From Eleginops maclovinus (Eukaryota > Chordata > Actinopteri > Perciformes > Eleginopidae): a stretch of 64,000 bases of DNA. The notes under the pieces are model-generated. The model made no database searches and had not been told where the DNA came from. It was given only the letters and a program-made list of their open reading frames with translations. The position numbers and the translations under genes are program-made. Positions 34,537 to 54,931 of the stretch are shown here, one piece after another; within the stretch, counting starts at the first letter, position 1; each line of letters begins with the position of its first letter. The stretch covers positions 20,739,637-20,803,636 of the forward strand of contig NC_086352.1 in assembly GCF_036324505.1 (NCBI RefSeq). Reading direction: 5' to 3'.

Positions 34537-36178
34537 AGTTAAATGTTTTCTACACTTCTTTGCCCAAAATAAAAGACTTGTGTTAATTTGACAATCTGGG
34601 TGTCAGAAATCAGAGTCATTCATGCTGTTGGGACTTTTATTGTCTTTATTTATCCAATATTGAATTCAAATATGCCTCAGCTTTGACACACATTTTTTGT
34701 ATTGGTTTGAGGGCATCTCTTATAATCAATATTTTCATATCAACTATGGATTGCATGACTTCTGGTATGAAAGGGTGTCTCTTGTGGTGAAGAAGCCACT
34801 GCAAATTTTCCTCACCTCCCCAGAGCACTTCAGAATCTTTCATCTCATTTGGATTGGTGTTATGCAGGGTCGGCAGCTTTTAAAAAAAAATGTTGGTTCA
34901 ATCTCATTAATGTTGTTTAAGAGAGGCATGCAACTGTTGAAAGGGAAAACACACTGCTCAGCACCAGACAGCTGGTGAATGCAGTGGAACATTTTGATCC
35001 TTGTTAGATGTATATTTCTCTGGAGTTAGTGAAGAGTAAATTGAGTATAAAAAAGAGTATATTGCACTGAAATTACATGTTACTACAGGTTTGAAATACA
35101 ATAAAAGTTTCACTCTGATAAAATAAAAAGGTTTGTAAACTTAATTTTGGAAATATGTGACACTTTGTCTCAGAAGGTTTCACTAATGTTTATTCATCTA
35201 AATATAAGACTGACCGTGCATACTTGCTAATTTTTCAGCAATGCTTCACATTCAAACACTGATCCTGGCAAGCTGTTCAGCACGGCAGTCTTGAACTGTC
35301 GGCCAATACTGGAACAAGATTGGGCCTCAGTGTGGGCCTTGCCTCAGGGAGACGGAGAGAAACTAAAGCAGAAAATCTATTTCTCATAATTATGAATGAA
35401 AATTAATGTCCATAATTCACTGAGCAGAGCTGTAAGACAGTGGATAAAAGTCAGAAAAGGTTCTGCAGAGGCGTTGATTGAAACTATTGAATAGGTAATA
35501 ACATGCACCTCACACCTACTCTGATTTGCATAAGGTGAAAAACATAAGGTTGACAATTTAGGGAAGTGAACGTGAAGTCACATCAAATTGTTTTCTGTGA
35601 AAAATCAAAACCGTACCCTTCACAATATCATTAACAATTCAGCCATAACTGAATCTCTCTTCTAGCCATAGCCATAATCAGATTCCATTTTTTATTTTTA
35701 TTTAATTACTTACTATGCAAAGGGTTGCATGTGGAGTTTCTGCAGCAAACACCAGCCGTGTATGTTTATTCATGTGAGCTCTGAGCCAAACTGAGTAGAC
35801 CATCCATCAACGCACTCAGGTTAGGAGTAACTTTCGTCCCCTTTCTTTTCTCGTGCTGTTTTACCTCTCCTCCCTCTACCAGAGAGCGGCGGGTGTTTGC
35901 TGGTGCTTGATCTCAGTAGAAACGACAGAGTTCTGCAGAAAAACAAACTTTGTCCCTGTGCCCTGGTCTTTTCTGTCATGGATCATCAAAAGCAATTCAT
36001 TGTTATTACTTCCTTTGTTACAGTCAACGGACATGGGGCTATTTGTGTTTGGTAGTTAAGACACATCATGCTAAGAACACCTGCTGGTTGCTAATTGTCA
36101 CCGGGCGTCAAAGGGATACAGTCAAATTGTGCATTTACTGACACACATGCAATCAGTCGCTAATATGCAGGCACAAAG
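34537..36178. other. Non-coding, nothing recognised
   Basis: Small open frames without coding signature. AT-rich blocks only. Confidence 0.5.

Positions 36179-40665
<4,487 letters not shown>

Positions 40666-40740
<75 letters not shown>
40666..40740. repeat. (CA)n microsatellite
   Basis: CA dinucleotides, about 75 bases, preceded by degenerate acacaca variants from about 40617. Confidence 0.97.
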
Positions 40741-40746
<6 letters not shown>

Positions 40747-43700
40747 GTCGACACCATGTTCAGGGTAGCTCGTAGGCGGATTTCTGGTTCATTCTTCTCA
40801 ATAGTTCCTCATTATCCAGCTTGCTGGTGTTTGAGTATGATTGATTGTTCATAAAACATGCATGACCCTCATGAATTATTGTGAGAGAACATCCAATAAA
40901 TTGTTTTAGATGGCTTATTACAACAATGTTACTGGCCTGGCATATTAAATTATTTGCAACCCTGTAAATCACAGAGGCAATTGGAAAATATGCCATTAAA
41001 TACATTATAGTGACATTTCTGCAGTCAACAACAGAACCATCTCCTTCACAGATCTTTTTAATCACAAGATATTTTATCATCAATCACGTTCGATTAGGAC
41101 TTCAATAAAGACACAGTCAGAATCTGAAGATATGAATCTGGACAAATCTGCGGGGTTGGGATGGGAGTTTGATGAGTGTAATCTTGTTACCTGTGATTAA
41201 TGTTACTGGTTTATCAAAAACACAATTGTAAACTTCGTAGTTGTCAACCATATCTTTTCAAAATACGATAATACATTTAGTGCAGCATGTAAGGGTAGTG
41301 AAAGTAAACAAAGTCAATAAAAATGTAATAAAAAAGCAATTAAGTTCAGCTATACAGTCATATTTTACACAATATTCATTTAGAAAGGTGCAAGTACACA
41401 TCTGCAGTGAAGAGTTATTGAATTCCCCAAAAGTCAAAACATATTTGAAACTTTTCTGGATAAGGGCTTGATTCTGGCCATTTTCAACAGAATTATTGCT
41501 TTCATGCATCATTCGGATACCTGTCTACAGCGAAAAAAAGGTTGAATTTAGAATAAATACAGATTTTGATATGACTGCACTGGTCACTGACAATGGACAT
41601 AGAGCTGGTCATGCGTTTGAGTTGTGCGACCCCCTTCCACCTTCCCCGTGTACCATGGGGGAAGTGAGGAGACGGGAGAGGGAGGAGAAGAGGTGGAGGG
41701 GATAGAAGAGAAGGAAAGCAGAAGGGACACTCAACCCGCCGCCTCCAACCTTCAGGTCCCAAAGGAACACGAGTCAAACTTCAAGCATAAACTTGAAGGA
41801 CTGTGTGACATGGGCAGCAGAACAGCCACAGGGATTTCTATCAACACACTTAAGTGGAAGTTTATAAGTGGCCACTTCATGCAGGATCATAGGACGCACT
41901 CAGATCTGGGTCATCTATGTGAAATTGATGATTTGAAACAGATGTTGCGTAATTTTCCTGCTTAACAAGAGCATGTTCTGTCTACTCTATTCATATGGAC
42001 ACATGTCAGCTCCATTAAAGCCAAACATTTTGATAACCGTGTAGTATAGTTGCAGAATTGGTAACAAATCCTGCTCCATCCATGTTAGTGGATGGGACTT
42101 GGACAACACTTACAGGTCCCTTCCAAATATATTTTTTTCTGTAATTTTAAATAGTTCTTCTCCCTGTTATTAGATGCTATAATAAGGGGGGGAGATATGA
42201 AAGGTATTTTGTCTTCACTTTTTTACGATGGAAGGAGGGCTGAGGGTCTTTTGATGTGAAGAAACTGCCTTGTGGTGCCTACAATGCAAGGGTACTAATG
42301 TGGTTGTATAAGAGACTGTTCTGAAAGGCAGCTTTCAAGGTCCATAGAGTTTTAAAACACTTTCTAGCTAAGTCCTTGAATTCAAATGACTTTTATGACC
42401 AAAAGGCATAGGGTCAAGTATCACTTTACACACAGGTTCAAACATGTAATTTATTTGAACCACAGTTTTATTTGATTAAAGCTCATTTATTCACATTAAG
42501 ATTCAAGTGTTGTAGTGAATGTGGCTCCTGCAAGCACAGACATAAAAAGACTCATAGATGAAGGGAGCAGAGCCATGGCGAGAGTTGTGTACATTCACCA
42601 CCTACCTACACCAACGGCGTTTGATCCAAACCCCACGCCTTTGAAGTGTGTATGCGTTTGTGCTGGGCCAAATAGGGCTGTGTGTGTAAAAACCTTGCAT
42701 GCAGGTGATGTCATCATTTTCACACAAGCAAACTCAAATGTGTCTGTGTGTGTGAATGTGCATGTGCATGAACCCACAGATGGGAAACTAAATCTGAAAT
42801 GTTTTTCTATCTCCCACAGATTCTGTATGGCTTCAGAATTGTACTTCAGACCTGATCTGACTATCTCTAAATGACAATTCAAATGTTCAGTTTATGAGAT
42901 TGCGCATGTCAAGCAGGGAAAAGTAAAGAAATGAACCAATGAAATAACTTTAGTATATATCACATGAGTATTGTATGAAAAAAATGTCCCTCTTAGTGAT
43001 GAACCCACAAATAATTATCAGTAAAACAGAGCTACAAGAGAGGGGAAATTACATATTCAACAAGGCGGCCAAAGTCACATAACAAATAAATGTTAATGGT
43101 TTTTGTTCAGGATGCAGTAAATAAGCAATGGTTTGCTAAAAAGATCACCACCTGTCACCAAAACTGTCCAAAAATGTGTGTTATCTTTTAAGGTTTAAGT
43201 AGTAGTCTCAATAGAATGAAAGAGAACTGCTGTTGATTTGCTGATTCCACTAAGATTTAACACCTCGGTCTTCACCTCTGTCAAGCTTTTGTCTCTTTGA
43301 ACCAATTTTGCAGCACCATGTTGTGTACGCTGATACAAAAAGAAGGTTGAACATAAACAAAACAACACAACAATTATAAAGTCATTTAGGTGTTTGTTGC
43401 ATACATGTCTAATCTAAAAGCAAGTACAGATCAGAGTAAATATACAGTAATCAACAACAGAACATTCATCCACACATGACAAAAACATTGTCTACAATGG
43501 ATATTCAAAAAAGTTCAAAAAAGAAATGATTATTTATCAAATGCCCAATACGGGATTGATTTTTAATATTATAATTTATTCCAAACACAATGGTCCCCGG
43601 CTACTTTGTGGAGACAACATGCAATGAAAAATGACTTCAGTGGGCCTGCCTGTAATTTAGAAGAGGGACCAAGTGTGCTCACATCCAGGAATACTCAGGT

Positions 43701-46700
43701 GCAAGACTGAAAATAACTGCAGGGCACAAAGAAAGCTCCAAATAAATACTGTATTTCTTTTATTCTCTTTTGAAGGCACTGTTCCAATCTACTAGGCCTA
43801 AGGAAAACCTTGTGGATCAAAACACCGCTTTAAAAAAACAATAAGAGTCATCAAGTATTTATTTGGAGCCTAAGTGTGCAGGGCTCCTCTGTGCCCCATC
43901 TATAATCTTAACAACTACTTCCTGGCACATAAGTCACATTATTTTTACAGTTAGCCTTATAAAGTTACCATATAAACAACCATATCAATAGTATCATTTA
44001 TGTTTATACACATAATCACAGAGAGAGAGAGGGGGCATGTGACCCTATTTAAAAAGAAGACCTTTTGTCCTTCATCGCAGAAATAACAATCAATAACCAA
44101 GTCACATAATTTCCCAATGGACTTCCCAGCACAAAGGACTGATATTTTTTCTAAGTGGCCGTGACTCTGCAACAAACACGCTCAGACTTTTTGTCTTTTC
44201 TTCTACTTTACTGCAGGTCCAGTTTAAAAGTAGCTCTACCTTAGTTGAGGGATAAAAGCATGAAGGCTGATATCATTACCTGTCCTTGTTGTGAAGTTGT
44301 TTTCATCAGTTAAAAGGAGCCTGCTCAAAAAATGAATATACTGTATGTTCAGTTTTTACCATTCAGTTTCACGGTGGCAGCTACGTTAACTTGCTTGGTT
44401 TTTGACAGTATTACCTGAGAGCAAGGCAGCAGTATTTTGAGGCAAAGAAAACTTAACAAATAAAATATATTTTAAAATAAAATGAACAGTTTGAACAGAT
44501 AAAGCCTGGCTTCCTATATATTCTGTAAAACTACACAGCTGGCTTGTGGATTGGTAATTAAGATTCCCAGCAGCTTTAGGTTCCCGTAATCAAAAAAAGT
44601 GTTTTGTAAAGTGTTTGTTTCATAATTGACATTTTTATACTGACTGTTCTTTGCCATAAATTAAGAAAACACAAATACATTTGGGTTATAAAGAAATTAA
44701 AACGATTTAAGTGCTTTTATTCCCCACTACATTACTGTCTGTGACCAGCTGTGACTGAATAAATCAATATGACGCCTGCTGAATTCCAATTAGCATTTTC
44801 AAAATAAGATGCTATTTGTTCTGCAGGCTAAGTTCCACGCAGAATGAGCAAGGAAATAAAAAAGACACCAACACAATTTGATGCTCCTTCTTCTAAAACG
44901 TTGACGTGTAAAAAATAAACAAGCTGGCAGATCATTTCCGACACCCCCCGGTGTTGACCTCTTTTGATCCACAGCCCCAATCGATCTGAATTATGTGAAT
45001 ATGTTTTGTATGCTTTATTGCTTCTGTACACATGTAAGTGATTTTTATGTAACTGTGCGCAAGAGCATTTGACTGTAGAAAAAGCAATTTAATGGCAACC
45101 CCCTCGTTGAAGGGCTCCCAGTTCTTCAGCGAGCTGTCAGATGACTGAGTGAGAAAGGGAAACAACACGGGGGGAGATGAGAGCAGGAAACAAGAGGAGT
45201 GGAGGAGCTGTCAGTCGCACTCACACTAGGTTGTAATGGTTTAATATCTCTTTCTCATGCACACATCTAAACCTCCTCCTCATCTACTGACAGTGAATGC
45301 CAGCTAGATGTCACTTTAACTCTGGATTTCCAGCTCATGACAGAAGAACTGAAGGTCAAATCACTAACAGTGAGCTCAGTTTAATAGGCTGAACATAAAC
45401 CCCAGATAGTCTTAAAATACACTCAACGGTTGAGTCGTTTTAGAGGATTGATCACGTTTATCAATGTCTGCTGCACATCCTGCACACCTCTCTTTAGTTA
45501 TTATATGGAAGATAAGCTTTATGAAAATGTACTGTTGGTTCACATTGTAGTATAAATAGACAGAGCAGGTGAGATATGACAGAAGGGCTGCACTACACTT
45601 TATCAAGGAATGAATAATACATGGGAGAGGAAATACAAATTCTAACTAGAAACGAGAATACTTTGTTATTCGTTATGAAGAAGTTTTTATTTGGGTTTTC
45701 TACAACTGTTAGACCTCTTCATTTGGTAATAGATAGATAACTAGAAGCAGGAAATCCTGATACGATGACCTTAAAAATAATATTTTAAATGTATTACAAC
45801 TTGGTCCTGATTTTCTAACCTTGTCTGACAAGGAAGATAACTGCTGCCTGCATAATATACATCGAATTTTCAAAAGAGGGACTTGCTAAGTTTTTGTACC
45901 GCTCAAAAAAGGCTTTTCAAAGAAAGGAGTGAATAGTTGCTGTACAAAGAGCAGTGCTTTGACATTTGAGACCAGGGTTTCCAACCTGAACAGCACTAGT
46001 GAGAGAATAAGTGAGGGGAAACAAATTAAATATGTTAAATGTTTTTGCAAAATAAGTTCTGTGTGAACATCTTGATAGGAAATGAGTTGATTAAAACATA
46101 ATGTGTTGTAAACATTACATACATCTGTATTCTGTCAAATGTTTTGATGTTAAAAAAAAGTGTTATATTAAAATAATTCCTAGGAGACTGGGCTGTATTT
46201 ATAGTATTCGGCCATCATTATTATCCCTATATATGATTTACTCATTAACCTAGGTTAGCCAGATTTAGATTAACTTTCAGAAATGCTAGCTTAACTGTTG
46301 GCTTGTTTGCAATGATTATTTTCGATTTGTGTTTGTCTGTCTTTCTCGGTAATGGCCATGTTGAGTACAATTTTATTATATGTGACTCACCAAAACGACA
46401 CACAAGTTGTAATAAACCAGAATTACCCTTTAAAGATGGTAGTAAGATCTGTCTTGTTACCTAAAGGAGGATCCATCTCCTTGCTTCCAACTTTTCCCAT
46501 TATCTGATTTTGTTTTATTGTCACTAAGGCCAGTTAATAGAGCAAATGTAATAAAGACTTCAGGATATTTTGTTGCTGCATCAACTTCCAGCAGTTGCAG
46601 CTTCATTCCAGCCTCCTCTTTAAGTTGGATCAGAGAACGAACACTAAATCAGTGTCATACGAAGTGATTCTTGTTGAATGAAAATACTACATAATCATGA

Positions 46701-47103
46701 TTTTACCCATCAGCCAATTTTCATTGCTGCAGTCATTTATTAACTCACCAGGATTCATTGATCTTTGATTTGGGCATATTATGAGTGATGACAAAATGAA
46801 ACTAATAATGGATTTTTGATTTAGGCTAGCAGCTCACTGAGGCCAAGCAGTATATCTGACATGACAGCTAGATATCTGTATTCATCTGTGGGAGAGTGTG
46901 CGTCCCATTTCTGGTTTGGAGTGGTTGAGTGAGTGTTTTTGTGAGTAAGGTCACACTTTGTGAGATATCAGAAAAGCAATTTTCGCTCAAGTTCAGCGGC
47001 ATGTGTTGGAGAGAGGAAGACCACAGCAGGAAGAAAAGGATTGTGGGAAGTGGCACTGATAGTCATCTGTTGTTTACTTGGACTGCATGTTTTGCTGCTG
47101 GCT
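40741..47103. other. Non-coding, no gene
   Basis: No exon with splice support or protein similarity seen over about 6.4 kb. Confidence 0.5.
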
Positions 47104-49568
<2,465 letters not shown>

Positions 49569-49579
49569 GTTACTCTTCC

Positions 49580-52500
49580 ATCCATCCATCCATCCATCTT
49601 CTCCCGCTTTTCCGTCAGGGTCACGGAGGTAACAGCTCCAGCAGAGAGCCCCAAACTTTCCTTTCCCTGGCCCCATCAACCAGCTCTGACAGGGGGATTC
49701 CAAGGCGCTCCCAGGCCAGTGAAGAGATATAATCCCTCCACCTGGTCCTAGGTCTACCCCTCGGTCTCTTCCCAGCTGGACGTGCCTGGAACACCTCCCT
49801 AGGGAGGCGCCCAGGTGGCATCCTCACTAGGTGCCCGAACCACCTCAACTGGCTCCTTTCAACGCGAAGGAGCAGCGGTTCTACATCCCTCCCGGATGAC
49901 TGAACTTCTCACCTTATCCCTAAGGGAGATGCCAGCCACCCTGCGGAGAAATCCCATTTCGGCCGCTTGTATCCACGATCTCGTTCTTTCAGTCATGACC
50001 CATCCTTCATGCCCATCGGTGAGGGTAGGAACGAATATGGCCCGGTAGACAGAGAGCTTTGCCTTCTGGCTCAGCTCTCTTTTCGTCACAACGGTGCGGT
50101 AAAGCGACTGCAGTACCGCTCCCGCTGCTCCGATTCTCCGGCCCATCTCACGCTCCATTGTTCCCTCACTCGAGAACAAGACCCCGAGATACTTGAACTC
50201 CTTCACTTGGGGTAAGGCTTCATTCCCTACCTGGAGTGGACAATCCATCGGTTTCCTGCTGAGAACCATGGCCTCAGATTTGGAGGTGCTGATCCTCATC
50301 CCAGCCGCTTCACACTCCGCTGCGAACCGATCCAGTGAGTGCTGAAGGTCACAGACCGATGAAGCCATTAGGACCACATCATCTGCAAAAGCAGTGGTGC
50401 AATCCTTAGCCCACCGAACTGCAAACCCCCTCCCCCACGACTACGCCTCGAAATCCTGTCCATGAATATCCAAAACAGGATTGGTGACAAAGCGCAGCCC
50501 TGGCAGAGGCCAACCCTCACCGGAAATCGGTCCGACGTGCTGCCGAGGACCCGGACACAGCTCTCGCTTTGAGAGTACAGAGATTGGATGGCCCTGAGCA
50601 GAGACCCCCTCACCCCATACTCCCGCAGCACCTCCCACAGTATCTCCCTGGGAACCCGGTCATACGCCTTCTCCAAATCCACAAAGCACATGCAGACCGG
50701 ATGAGCGTACTCCCAGGCCCCCTCCAGGATCCTTGCGAGAGTGAAAAGCTGGTCCGTCGTTCCACGACCAGGACGAAAACCGCATTGTTCCTCTTCAATC
50801 TGAGGTTCGACAATCGGCCGGACCCTCCTTTCCAGCACCTCAGAGTAAACTTTCCCGGGGAGGCTGAGTAATGTGATGCCTCTGTAATTGGCACACACCC
50901 TCTGATCCCCCTTTTTAAAGAGGAACCACCACCCCGGTCTGCCACTTCTTCGGTACTGTTTCCGACTTCCACGCAATGTTGATGAGACGTGTCAACCATG
51001 ACAGTCCCTCAACACCCAGAGCCTTCAGCATTTCTGGGCGGATCTCATCCACCCCCGGGGCTTTGCCACTGTGGAGCTGTTTAACTACCTCAGTGACCCC
51101 GTGAGATTGGAATTGATCCCCCTTCATACTCCAGCTCCGCCTCTAACATAGAGTGCGGAGTTGTCGGATTCAGGAGTTCCTCAAAGTGTTCCTTCCACCG
51201 CCCTAACACACACTCAGTTGAGGTCAACAGCGCCCCATCCTTACTGTACACAGCTTGGATGGTACCCTGCTTCCCCCTCCTGAGGTGTCGGACGGTTTTC
51301 CAGAACAACTTTGGTGCCGACCGAAAGTCCTTCTCCATGGCTTCTCCGAACTTCTCCCACACCCGCTGCTTTGCCTCGGCCACGGCTGAGGCTGCTGCCC
51401 TTCGGGCCTGTCGATACCTTGCAACTGCGTCAGGAGTACCCAGGGATAACATATCCCGGAAGGCCTCCTTCTTCAGTCGGACGGCTTCCCTGACCACCGG
51501 TGTCCACCACGAGGTTCGAGGGTTACCGCCCCTTGAGGCACCTAAGACCTTGAGACCACAGCTCCCTGCCGCAGCTTCGGCAATAGAGGCTTTGAACACC
51601 GCCCACTCTGGTTCAATGTCCCCAGCCTCCACAGGGATGCCTGAAAAGCTCCTCCGGAGGTGTGAGTTGAAGGCCTCCTGGACATGGGACTCCTCCAGAC
51701 GTTCCCAGTTCACCCGCACTACACGTTTGGGCTTACCAGGTCTGTCCAGAGGCTTCCCCCGCCACTCGACCCAACTCACCACCAGATGGTGATCAGTTGA
51801 CAACTCCAAAACATGCGGCCTCAGGTCCGATGATACGATAACAAAATCGATCATGGACCTTCTGCCTAGGGTGCTCTGGTACCACGTACACTTATGAGCA
51901 TCCTTATGTTCGAACATGGTGTTTGTTATGGCCAATCCATGACTAGCACAGAAGTCCAGTAGCAAACCACCACTCCGGTTCAGATCAAGGGGGGGCCGTT
52001 CCTCCCAATCACGCCCCTCCAAGTGTCTCCATCATTGCCCACGTGTGCGTTGAAGTCTCCCAGCAAGACTAAGGAGTCCCCTTCAGGAGCCCCATACAGG
52101 ACTTCTTACAGGGTCTCCAAGAAGGCCGAATACTCTGAACTGCTGTTTGGTGCATAAGCACACACAACAGTCAGAGGTTGCCCCCCCATGACCCGCAGGC
52201 GTAGGGAGGCGACCCTTTCGTCCACTGGGGTAAACTCCAACAAAGCGGCACTCAACCGGGGGCTTGTGAGTATCCCCACACCCGCTCGGCGCCTCACACC
52301 TTGGGCAACTCCGGAAAGAATAGAGTCCAACCCTTATCCAGAAGCAAGGTTCCAGAGCCGACGCTGTGCGTAGAGGTGAGCCCCACCAGATCCAACTGGT
52401 AACGCTCCACCTCCCGCACAAGCTCCGGCTCCTTCCCCCCTAGAGAGGTGACATTCCACGTCCCCAAAGCCAGCTTCTGTCGCCTGAGTCTGGTCCGTCG

Positions 52501-52913
52501 AGACCCTCTGCTTTCACTGCCACCCTTCTGGCAGCGCACCCGACCCCATCGTTGTTTCCCGTAGGTGGTGGGCCCGCGGGAAGGGGAAGCGGAGGTGTTG
52601 CCCACGTTGCCTTTTCGGGCATTGCCCGGCCGGGCTCCGTGGCAAGCCCGGCCACCAGACGCTCGCTGACGAGTCCTCCTTCTGGGCCTGGCTCCAGAAG
52701 GGGACCCCGGGCTTCCTCCGGGCCGGGTATCCTCACTTCCAGTTGTGTTATTCATGGAGTCTTTTTGAACCAATCTTAGTCTGGCCCCTTACCTGAGACC
52801 AATTTGCCATGGGAAACCCTACCAGGAACACAAGGTTCCAGACAACAGAGCCCCCAGGTTCATCGGGGCACACAAACCTCTCCACCACGATAAGGTGCTG
52901 GTTCTCGGATCCC
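49580..52913 (-). mobile_element. RTE-like non-LTR retrotransposon (LINE), near full length
   Basis: An exact 11-base duplication GTTACTCTTCC flanks it (49569-49579 and 52914-52924). On the - strand it begins with a short GC-rich leader, encodes an apurinic-type endonuclease and a reverse transcriptase, and ends directly after the coding region in a (GGAT)n tail, seen as (ATCC)n at 49580-49596. A single ORF with an N-terminal endonuclease, almost no 3' UTR and a tetranucleotide tail is the layout of RTE-clade elements. The clade name is tentative. Confidence 0.88.
49621..52773 (-). pseudogene. LINE ORF: endonuclease and reverse transcriptase, several frameshifts
   Basis: Open from ATG at 52773 with an Arg/Pro/Gly-rich N-terminus. 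The endonuclease starts at KLALGTWNVTSL (about 52450), continues in other frames through [12 protein letters not shown] near 52045 and STDHHLVVSW near 51800. The reverse transcriptase shows FRPGRGTTDQLF, FVDLEKAYDRVPR near 50680 and FADDVVLM near 50390, and the C-terminus RWFGHLVRMP and KRPRGRPRTRW at 49720-49848. Breaks: frame changes near 52330, 52030, 51110, 50950, 50390 and 49855, and a TAA after the FLETL segment near 52105. The encoded protein cannot be made intact, though every domain is recognisable. Confidence 0.88.
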
Positions 52914-54918
52914 GTTACTCTTCCTGTTCACTGATTTGCTTTAGCTGAACCTATAAGGGATTCATTTTCCCAACATATTATTCAAGGGTTGTTAAATTAC
53001 TGTTTGATGATGATAATGATGTTTATACATGCACCGCAAAGACACACAGACAGTAAATACATACATATTCTTTCATCATGGTGTTCCAACAGATTTTTGT
53101 GAGCTTAAAGGATTCCACTCTTAGTATCTGTTATAACATCAGCTCCTTAATGTACCCACCATACTACAGGTTTCACAGGGCCTATAGTTAACTGAATGTG
53201 GGAGTATAATGTTTTATAACTTTTACTTTAAATGGATCCAAAGTAAGGTGTCATGATGAAACAGCATTTTATAAGCTTTATTTTGCCATAAAGTTTGTAT
53301 GTCACTAAAGCAGTGTGCGACATGCTATGGGTTTGAATGAAACTAATATTTTACAAAGCAATGGAAGCAAAGGCTCAATCTTCTAAGTAAATGTATTAGT
53401 GCCATGTTTTTATTAAATTCTTTCATATTTTCTTGATTCAACAATACAAATGCATTTTGGGTATGGATGCAATTGATCCTCAACCAGTATACCTAATCCT
53501 GTTCATACATACAAGGAGATCTGTCTAAGAAATCTTCATCTATGTTGATCTTGGTATGGAGGCACATTTACTGTCATGTGGTCTGCAGCTGGGAATAGAG
53601 TTATTTTTTATTTTGTGCTTTGATTGATTGCTGGTTAATTAGACGTACACAGGCTTGTCTTTGTGAAGTCCTTAGAGACACACTTTATGATAATATTTTA
53701 GGCTATCATCATTATCTCACTGTCAGGCTTTGTTAGACATTATCTAATTGTCAGATGCTTCCTATCGCACTATGTAAGTACATTTACTTTAGGAAAGGCA
53801 AACTCATCTACAATTCTGATGGAATAATCCATTCACAACTAGGATAATGATGAAAGAATTGTACACAACATTTGTCCATCCAACATAACATGGCATTTTA
53901 CATTAATTATAAATGTGTATTTCTGTTAAATTGTCAACAGCAGACCAAAGGCAAACACACTACTGGCCAACAGACATAATGTACATGGATCAGGCCAATT
54001 TCTTAACCAAAAAACATTTGTTGCTAATAAAGGTGATAGTGTTACTCATATTCAAGAACTTAAACTATGTATCCTAGACCATATTTGATCTATAAACGCT
54101 ACTCTCCTTAACTGAAAAGTCTACTTGCTAAATCATATTGTTCTTCCTCAGCTTGCAAATAAAATTCCCCAAAAAGACGGACACCTCAACCCTCCTACAA
54201 TGAGCAATGATAGACTAATCTCTAAAAGTCCTTCATGTCTAAACTGCTGTAAAAAGTGATTGTAAGACGGTGCATTTTGCATTTTGCTCTGGTTTTGCTC
54301 ATTTTCTAACAAAGCAAAAGCCGGCAAGGACTGCAGTTAGAAAGTTTCTTTCTAAAAGTTATACTCAGTTAGGGATTTTGGGGAAAAAATGGTGACAAGA
54401 AAGAAGTTTATCTTTTGGCATTATATTCAATCAAATTTATATTGACCCTTAGAGAAGTTTAATAAAGAACTGCTGGTTATGATCTAGGTTGAACCGGAGG
54501 CCTCAGGGAGACTAAAGAATTGCACATAAAGAAGATTTATCACAGTATCTCTCTGGATCTAACAGGTTTTCACTTTCTTCTGAGAAACATTGTTCTAAAA
54601 ATAGAACCTTAATTAAGTCTATGATTAAGGCTTTAATTTAACCATACAAACCACTCAAATCCATCACACAGATGCCATGGTTTAAAGCGACTTGCAATAA
54701 GTGCATTCAAGCTATGGGCAATAGAGGCTCTAATACATTAAATCCATTCAAGAAATCCATTTTCTTGATCACAAGTGGCACAAGTTCTAGTTTGAGTACA
54801 TTCATTTGCAGTCATTTTAGCATGAGCCTCATTCAGAAGTGATTTCAGAAGTGCATAATTACCATATTAACCACTTCACATCACCTTTAGGTGTTGATTA
54901 ACAAACAGCAAGTCACAT

Positions 54919-54931
54919 GGGGGGGGGGGGG
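54919..54931. repeat. Homopolymer G run (13)
   Basis: Thirteen consecutive G bases followed by TG. Confidence 0.95.

Noticed and set aside
34646..34843. 65-codon - strand open frame
   Set aside because: No homology, no splice sites, and it lies in AT-rich DNA.
41624..41965. 113-codon open frame
   Set aside because: Low-complexity Glu/Gly-rich start, no splice context and no recognised family.
42515..42874. 119-codon open frame
   Set aside because: Contains a degenerate TGTG tract, no conserved domain and no exon structure.
49621..49848. Host gene for a small Arg-rich protein
   Set aside because: It is the C-terminal end of the LINE reverse transcriptase, next to the (ATCC)n tail and the 11-bp duplication.
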